This document shows, piece after piece, positions 31,945-36,336 of a stretch of DNA of 36,336 nt. This stretch comes from Chitinophagaceae bacterium. Its GTDB lineage: Bacteria; Bacteroidota; Bacteroidia; Chitinophagales; Chitinophagaceae. Position numbers and translations under genes: made by a program. Every line of letters starts with the position of its first letter. The first letter of the stretch is position 1. Below the pieces are notes generated by a model. It saw only the letters and a program-made list of their open reading frames with translations, was not told where the DNA came from and ran no database searches. The stretch lies in the NCBI GenBank assembly GCA_947468255.1, contig CANIMM010000001.1, forward strand, positions 1 through 36,336, in the 5' to 3' direction.

Positions 31945-34128
31945 TTATTTTATTTCTACTATTTGGTGTATTGGCAATTTTGGAATAATCATTTCAGTTC
32001 TACCCTTAAAATATTTGAATTTCAAAACCATTGCTCCTGGTTGAAGTAGAACCGAAACTGGTTTTGTTTTGGTTAACACCGACATTTTCAAATTGTATAA
32101 TGGTAGAATTTCATCCAACCCTTTCACATTTTCATTGGCATGATTGCCAGAAGTATTGATTAATTGAATTAGTATTTTTTTATCCTTAGTGGTTGGTACA
32201 ATATTTACTAGGTGAGATCCTTCAATTTTAACGAAAGGGGCAGGGAGTAGTTGGCCAACAATATTCGACAATAAATCTCTAATCACCGTCGAGGTGTTAT
32301 CTAGATAGGATTCGCCTAGTGAAACATAAATGCCTGCGATTTTCCCTTTCCCATAATCACGGATGGTGGCCGACACATCCATGGGGTCGACTAAATCATC
32401 CAACGGATATAACTGGTTTAATATAGTTGTACCAGGTAAAGCAGCTACTGATCTGGTAGCTGCATCTAATTCTATAAACCGATCAGCTACATTTAAGTAA
32501 CTCCTTCTGGTAGTAGTAGCTTTTAATTCTTTTACCCCCAGCAGGTCATCAAACCTTGCAGTGGCAGTTGCTCCTACAATGAGCAGTTTCCCTCCTTCAC
32601 GAACATATTTACGAAAAGCTGTTTCCAATTCGGGTTCAATCACCTGCCATTCAGGAATCACCACTACGGGGAATTCATTTAATCTTCTAAGCATTTGGTG
32701 CGTCATGATTACCTCTACGGCATGCTGTCCATCCAATAAGGAGTTCAGAATTCCTTGCATCTTCCCCATCTTTGCAGATTGGTAAATGATATCGACAGTT
32801 TCTTTCCATCCTGCAGTAGAATAAAGCAATGCAATTTGAGGAATGACATTTATCCCTTTGCAGAAATCCCTTCGGGGCAGGATGAAATCTGCTAATTCTT
32901 TAATAACCCGAAAGTCTTTTCGTTTAAATGAAACGTCCTCCTTCTGATTAAAATAAGTTTGAACCCCACCTCCCATACTTATGATGGGAGCTAACTCCTG
33001 GCATAGTTGAAGCGAAGTCTTGGGAGCCCTCATCCAAGTCTTGAAATTCATTGTAAAGCTCCAAGCCATTAGATCAAAGGGGATTCCCTGACCAGCCAAT
33101 GTTCTTGCATGCCAATTTGCCTGGTTTACAGAGTTATTAGCTTCATTATCGCCTGAATAAAAATTTAAACCTATATCTTCTGGTATGGGTTCGGGCATCA
33201 TGCCACTAAATGCCCAGTTGGAACAAAGCTGAAAATCAGGTGCAGCCTGATGTACTTCTTTTGTGTAGTGAGTGATATATTTCAGAAAAGATTTCCTATT
33301 AAATTCTAAGAACTCCTTATAGTATTTATCGATAGGCTTTCGGGGCACTGAATCTATACCGGTTGTTTTTTTAAATTCTGCCAATGCAGCCGGATGGTAA
33401 TCTGGTTGAAGCGCCCATGCTTCCCCATCGATCCAGGCTCCATCAATTTTATATTTCAGGGCAAGCTCTTTAAGTTGAGGAATTAGCAATTTGTCGGAAT
33501 AATCTCCCCAAAAACTGGTCTTGTTAGGATCGGGCGTTCCGTTGGGTTGAACGCGTGCTTGATCGGGGTGTAATCGCACATAATTTGCATCCCAAACACC
33601 CGAATAATGGACATATAAACTTACCCGTTGTTTTGCTGTTATTTTTCGTATCAGCGCCAAAGGGTCTTTATCGAAGCTTAGGGCCTGCTGCCCCACTTCA
33701 GTTGGGTAGGAAGAGACGCCGGGATGCCCTTTGCAATCAACTTGGATATAATCGGGACGACCGTACAGTAATAAGCTATCGACCATTCCTTCAGTTAATG
33801 TGGCACCAACATGACCACTAGTGATACTTAGGTGATGGTCGAAATGTAGTCCCCAATAGGAATCCTTGCGAGAAATCTTGGTTTTATGCAGCGGCAAGTC
33901 TTTGATAAATCTGTCCGCATTCCTCATGCCTAAAACATGGCTATTTGCTTTGTCTTTTTCAATAAGATGATCTCCCGGGGAGCTTTTCTGGATTATATTT
34001 TCAGTGATTTTATTAACCCGTTGACTATTGGCAGTACTAACTAACAAAAAAAAGGAGGCGCTGGTAATAAAAATAAATCTACAAACCAATCCAATTGATC
34101 TAGATTTAAAATTAAATTTCATTTTCAT
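31945..34128 (-). CDS. Secreted glycosidase-like protein (GHL6/trimerisation-domain type)
   Basis: About 727 residues with a signal peptide (FIFITSASFFLLVSTANSQ). The front half is a barrel of the glycosidase clan: HFDHHLSITSGHVGATLTEG, then YIQVDCKGHPG, then IDGAWIDGEAW, which holds the likely acid residues. The back half has a glutamine-amidotransferase-like trimerisation fold (PVVVIPEWQVIEP, then KYVREGGKLLIVGATA). This order matches the hypothetical glycosyl hydrolase 6 plus beta-galactosidase trimerisation type; annotated relatives are called alpha-L-fucosidase. ATG 34128 is preferred over 34155 because it gives a signal peptide without a leader. It lies 48 bp from the glycosidase-like gene that follows. 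Confidence 0.78.
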   Translation of the reverse strand: MKMKFNFKSRSIGLVCRFIFITSASFFLLVSTANSQRVNKITENIIQKSSPGDHLIEKDKANSHVLGMRNADRFIKDLPLHKTKISRKDSYWGLHFDHHLSITSGHVGATLTEGMVDSLLLYGRPDYIQVDCKGHPGVSSYPTEVGQQALSFDKDPLALIRKITAKQRVSLYVHYSGVWDANYVRLHPDQARVQPNGTPDPNKTSFWGDYSDKLLIPQLKELALKYKIDGAWIDGEAWALQPDYHPAALAEFKKTTGIDSVPRKPIDKYYKEFLEFNRKSFLKYITHYTKEVHQAAPDFQLCSNWAFSGMMPEPIPEDIGLNFYSGDNEANNSVNQANWHARTLAGQGIPFDLMAWSFTMNFKTWMRAPKTSLQLCQELAPIISMGGGVQTYFNQKEDVSFKRKDFRVIKELADFILPRRDFCKGINVIPQIALLYSTAGWKETVDIIYQSAKMGKMQGILNSLLDGQHAVEVIMTHQMLRRLNEFPVVVIPEWQVIEPELETAFRKYVREGGKLLIVGATATARFDDLLGVKELKATTTRRSYLNVADRFIELDAATRSVAALPGTTILNQLYPLDDLVDPMDVSATIRDYGKGKIAGIYVSLGESYLDNTSTVIRDLLSNIVGQLLPAPFVKIEGSHLVNIVPTTKDKKILIQLINTSGNHANENVKGLDEILPLYNLKMSVLTKTKPVSVLLQPGAMVLKFKYFKGRTEMIIPKLPIHQIVEIK

Positions 34129-34285
34129 AAGATGATGATTAAGGGATACAATCAAAGAGGAGAAGCAATCTCGTTAGGCAAATATATCCTAAATGTAGTA
34201 TTGAAATAAAAAGGGGAGGGATAATATATCTTGTAGCCGATGCGTTAAAAATGGAATTTTACTATGGTCCCTTTCAGATCATAAT

Positions 34286-35320
34286 TTACAAAGCCAGATT
34301 GATTGCGGTGGATTCTCTTATTTTTAATAAAGGCTCCAAAACAATATCCTGTATTTTCTTACTAGTTTCCGTTTTGCTTGAATTAATCATATTAATCAAA
34401 AGCCTAGCCGCGGTTTTACCCATTTCCACCGTTTGCTGATCTACGGAAGAAAGTGAAGGGCTAATATGTTCCCCAAAAGTTTCGTTGGCAAAACCTATTA
34501 CACCAAAATCATTCGGCATATTTACTTTCCTATCTTTTAATCCTTTGATTATACCTAATGCCGAGAAATCTTCTGCAGCAAAAACGGCATCGGGGATTTC
34601 TTTTAACCCAAAAAAATATTCCACCGATGCTATACCGCATTGAATAGATAAATCGCCCGAATAAATAAGCTCGTTATCGATGGATATTTCATTTGCTCTC
34701 AAAGCAGCTAGATATCCTCGTAAACGATTATTAAAATTTGATAACTGCTGGGGCCCACTTACATGGGCAATTCTTTTATACCCTACATTAATTAGATGTT
34801 GGGTTGCATTAAAAGCCCCCTTATAATCATCAATTACTACAGTAGGTACATTGAAATCAGCAAAGGTTCTATCAAATAAAACCAATGGAATGGCTTTTGC
34901 AGATAGATCCTTGAAATGGCTGTAATTAGTAGTTTCTTTTGCAATGGATGCTAATATCCCATCTACCTTCGCTTCTAGAAAAACCTCAATCCCCTTTTTT
35001 TCAAGCGAGGTACTCTCTTCGGTCTGGTACAATAATATATTCAAGCCTAAACTACTGGATATCATTTCAATACCACGAACTACCGATCCGAAAAAATTCA
35101 TCTGGGCACTTGGAATCATTACTCCGATGGTATGGGATTTACCAGAGCGCAGAGAGGAAGCAATTGCATTTCGTTGATAATTGAGTTCTTTAGCTTTTTC
35201 CTTTACCAATCGAATGGTTTCTGAACTGATGCGAGGATTATCATTCAATGCTCTTGAAACAGTGCCAGAAGTAATTTTTAACTCCCTGGCAATATCATGG
35301 ATCGTAATACTTTTTAGCAT
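34286..35320 (-). CDS. LacI-family transcriptional regulator
   Basis: A 344-residue regulator. The N-terminal helix-turn-helix is ITIHDIARELKITSGTVSRA (about 4-23), followed by the hinge helix region RNAIASSLRSGKS. The sugar-binding domain follows (HTIGVMIPSAQMNFFGSVVRG, then VPTVVIDDYKGA and GYKRIAHVSGP, then FGVIGFANETFGEHISPSLSSVDQ). It most likely controls the two glycosidase-like genes downstream, 130 bp from the first of them. The inducing sugar is unknown. Confidence 0.94.
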   Translation of the reverse strand: MLKSITIHDIARELKITSGTVSRALNDNPRISSETIRLVKEKAKELNYQRNAIASSLRSGKSHTIGVMIPSAQMNFFGSVVRGIEMISSSLGLNILLYQTEESTSLEKKGIEVFLEAKVDGILASIAKETTNYSHFKDLSAKAIPLVLFDRTFADFNVPTVVIDDYKGAFNATQHLINVGYKRIAHVSGPQQLSNFNNRLRGYLAALRANEISIDNELIYSGDLSIQCGIASVEYFFGLKEIPDAVFAAEDFSALGIIKGLKDRKVNMPNDFGVIGFANETFGEHISPSLSSVDQQTVEMGKTAARLLINMINSSKTETSKKIQDIVLEPLLKIRESTAINLAL

Positions 35321-35565
35321 ATTTGGATTTTAAAAATCTCTTTGCGCTAGTTTCAGATTTAGTAATTCGTTTAACTAAAAGTAAATAATATATAAATTTT
35401 GTAAAACAAATATATCGGAAATATTAAATTTAACCTAGAAAATAGCCAATTATATATTCCAACCAACATTATAAGTGATAATTGGGCTATGGAAATGAGA
35501 TTTCCCTGATATTTTATGACTATCAGTATATTGTTATAAACGCTCTTATTTAAACGTTTTATAGT

Positions 35566-36024
35566 CTATAAAATGATTTCTGTCCCTACCAGACTTTGTT
35601 TTACGAATTTCTTTAATGCTGCTGGCAGAACATCCATAATATCCTGCATTTCATCATCCGATATAAAATATTTCAAGGCCTTAAAAACTGCAGCAACTGC
35701 CGTTTTAGTATTGGGAAGATCTCCAAAATCAAATTCTGCCAATCTACCATCTTCCTTCCTTACTTCTTCTAGAAAATCAGCAATATGGTTAATCCGATTA
35801 AAATCCTTATTAAATTTCCACCCATCTACATAAACTCCCTTGAGCGACATAGGTAATTGCGCCAGCAACTGAAATGATTCTTCATGAGTTAATCGATTTC
35901 GAAGTGAATGAAAAACGGCACGGATAATTCTTGCTGCTTTATCTTTTGGTATTGAAAGCTCATCGGTTATCAGGTGAACAACTTCATTTCCCATCAATGC
36001 ATATTTTTCAAAATCAATTGACAT
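35566..36024 (-). CDS. DUF2267 family protein
   Basis: A 152-residue protein with two DUF2267-type helical repeats. Features are DKAARIIRAVFHSLRNRLTHEES in the first part, LAQLPMSLKGVYVDGW, then NTKTAVAAVFKALKYFISDDE and DVLPAALKKFV in the second. The family is common beside stress genes and has no known activity. It lies 67 bp after the partial gene at the right edge and is read in the same direction. Confidence 0.9.
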   Translation of the reverse strand: MSIDFEKYALMGNEVVHLITDELSIPKDKAARIIRAVFHSLRNRLTHEESFQLLAQLPMSLKGVYVDGWKFNKDFNRINHIADFLEEVRKEDGRLAEFDFGDLPNTKTAVAAVFKALKYFISDDEMQDIMDVLPAALKKFVKQSLVGTEIIL

Positions 36025-36091
36025 AAATTATTTTTTTAGATCAAGAATTCAAAAGAATGGCATCTAATACTTCAACAGGGTAAGTGGTATA

Positions 36092-36336
36092 TTACCTCGC
36101 ATCAGATTTAACCTTGGAGAATAAATTTACTCCAAAAGCAAAGACAGTATTTAATAAATTAGGTTCATCGGCTTTGATGAATGGTATATTTTTCACTCCA
36201 TCGATTATAGCCTCACTGAGCAAATGTTCTGGTCGAAACATTTGTTTTAATTCTTTCCAGTTAACTTGTATTTCATCTGCCAAGCCATCTCGATATTTTT
36301 TAAGCTGCTGTTTTTTTATTTCCAGCTGTTGAATAG
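36092..36336 (-). CDS. C-terminal part of an unknown protein (cut by right edge)
   Basis: The minus-strand frame is open from position 36336 to a stop at 36092, about 81 codons. It reads IQQLEIKKQQLKKYRDGLAD, then EIQVNWKELKQMFRPEH, then EAIIDGVKNIPFI, then NTVFAFGVNLFSKVKSDAR at the end. It is a charged helix followed by an amphipathic tail. No family is recognised. An in-frame TTG at 36283 is not a needed start. It is probably cotranscribed with the DUF2267 gene. Confidence 0.6.
   Translation of the reverse strand, partial: IQQLEIKKQQLKKYRDGLADEIQVNWKELKQMFRPEHLLSEAIIDGVKNIPFIKADEPNLLNTVFAFGVNLFSKVKSDAR

Noticed and set aside
35552..35559. AAACGTTT palindrome as the LacI operator
   Set aside because: It lies more than 230 bp upstream of the regulator gene and about 1.4 kb from the glycosidase-like genes; no second copy was found near them.

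Overview
The window is AT-rich (roughly one third G+C) and comes from a member of the Bacteroidota, most likely the Chitinophagia/Sphingobacteriia side. The evidence is protein character, several promoters of the Bacteroidota form TTG/TTTG-N19-20-TAnnTTTG, weak Shine-Dalgarno sequences, and Bacteroidota-type families (YcbB-like L,D-transpeptidase, heavy-metal-binding HMBD protein, bactofilin-like membrane protein). I saw no tRNA, rRNA, CRISPR array or insertion sequence.

Positions 1-29008 form a stress-survival island. In order it holds: an L,D-transpeptidase cut by the left edge with a small helical protein; Hsp20; DUF302 and HMBD metal-related proteins; a PII-type cation ATPase; the minus-strand operon ftsH - Lys-rich protein - glucan phosphorylase homologue; an HtrA/DegP lipoprotein; a decayed metallopeptidase; a probable structured RNA; a baeRF-type (eRF1-like) protein; nitroreductase plus an unknown; a second helical protein; a zinc-ribbon protein; an HPF-type ribosome hibernation factor plus an SDR oxidoreductase; a triple-BON protein; the minus-strand operon DUF892 ferritin-like - alpha/beta hydrolase - phosphoribosyltransferase; erythromycin-esterase-like protein - proline-rich peptide - PEBP; several membrane proteins; an AI-2E-type permease; and a Na/Pi cotransporter with a PhoU-like tail. 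Positions 29132-35320 are a separate carbohydrate block (two PepSY proteins, two secreted glycosidase-like proteins, a LacI regulator). Positions 35566-36336 hold a DUF2267 protein and the end of another gene.

The main result is that the island looks like one regulon. Twelve gene-free sites carry the Crp/Fnr-type palindrome TGA-N6-TCA (best copies ACTGACCAATATCAGT and ACTGAGATTGGTCAGT). In eight promoters the palindrome centre lies exactly 58.5 bp from the last base of a -7 box, and in four more 36.5-37.5 bp from it. These correspond to the classical CRP class I (-61.5) and class II (-41.5) positions. The promoters serve hsp20, nitroreductase, baeRF, BON, DUF892, the helical-protein/L,D-transpeptidase operon, AI-2E, Na/Pi, ftsH, HPF and two RNAs not previously assigned here. 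No Crp/Fnr regulator gene lies inside the window.

The gene content closely parallels the mycobacterial DosR dormancy regulon (Hsp20, nitroreductase, CtpF-type ATPase, HPF-like inhibitor, eRF1-like protein, phosphoribosyltransferase, dienelactone-hydrolase-like and erythromycin-esterase-like domains). It is combined with a protein-quality-control set (Hsp20, FtsH, HtrA). I infer a dormancy or low-oxygen survival programme in a phylum that lacks DosR, driven by a Crp/Fnr protein. The sequence supports the shared operator; the inducing signal is inference.
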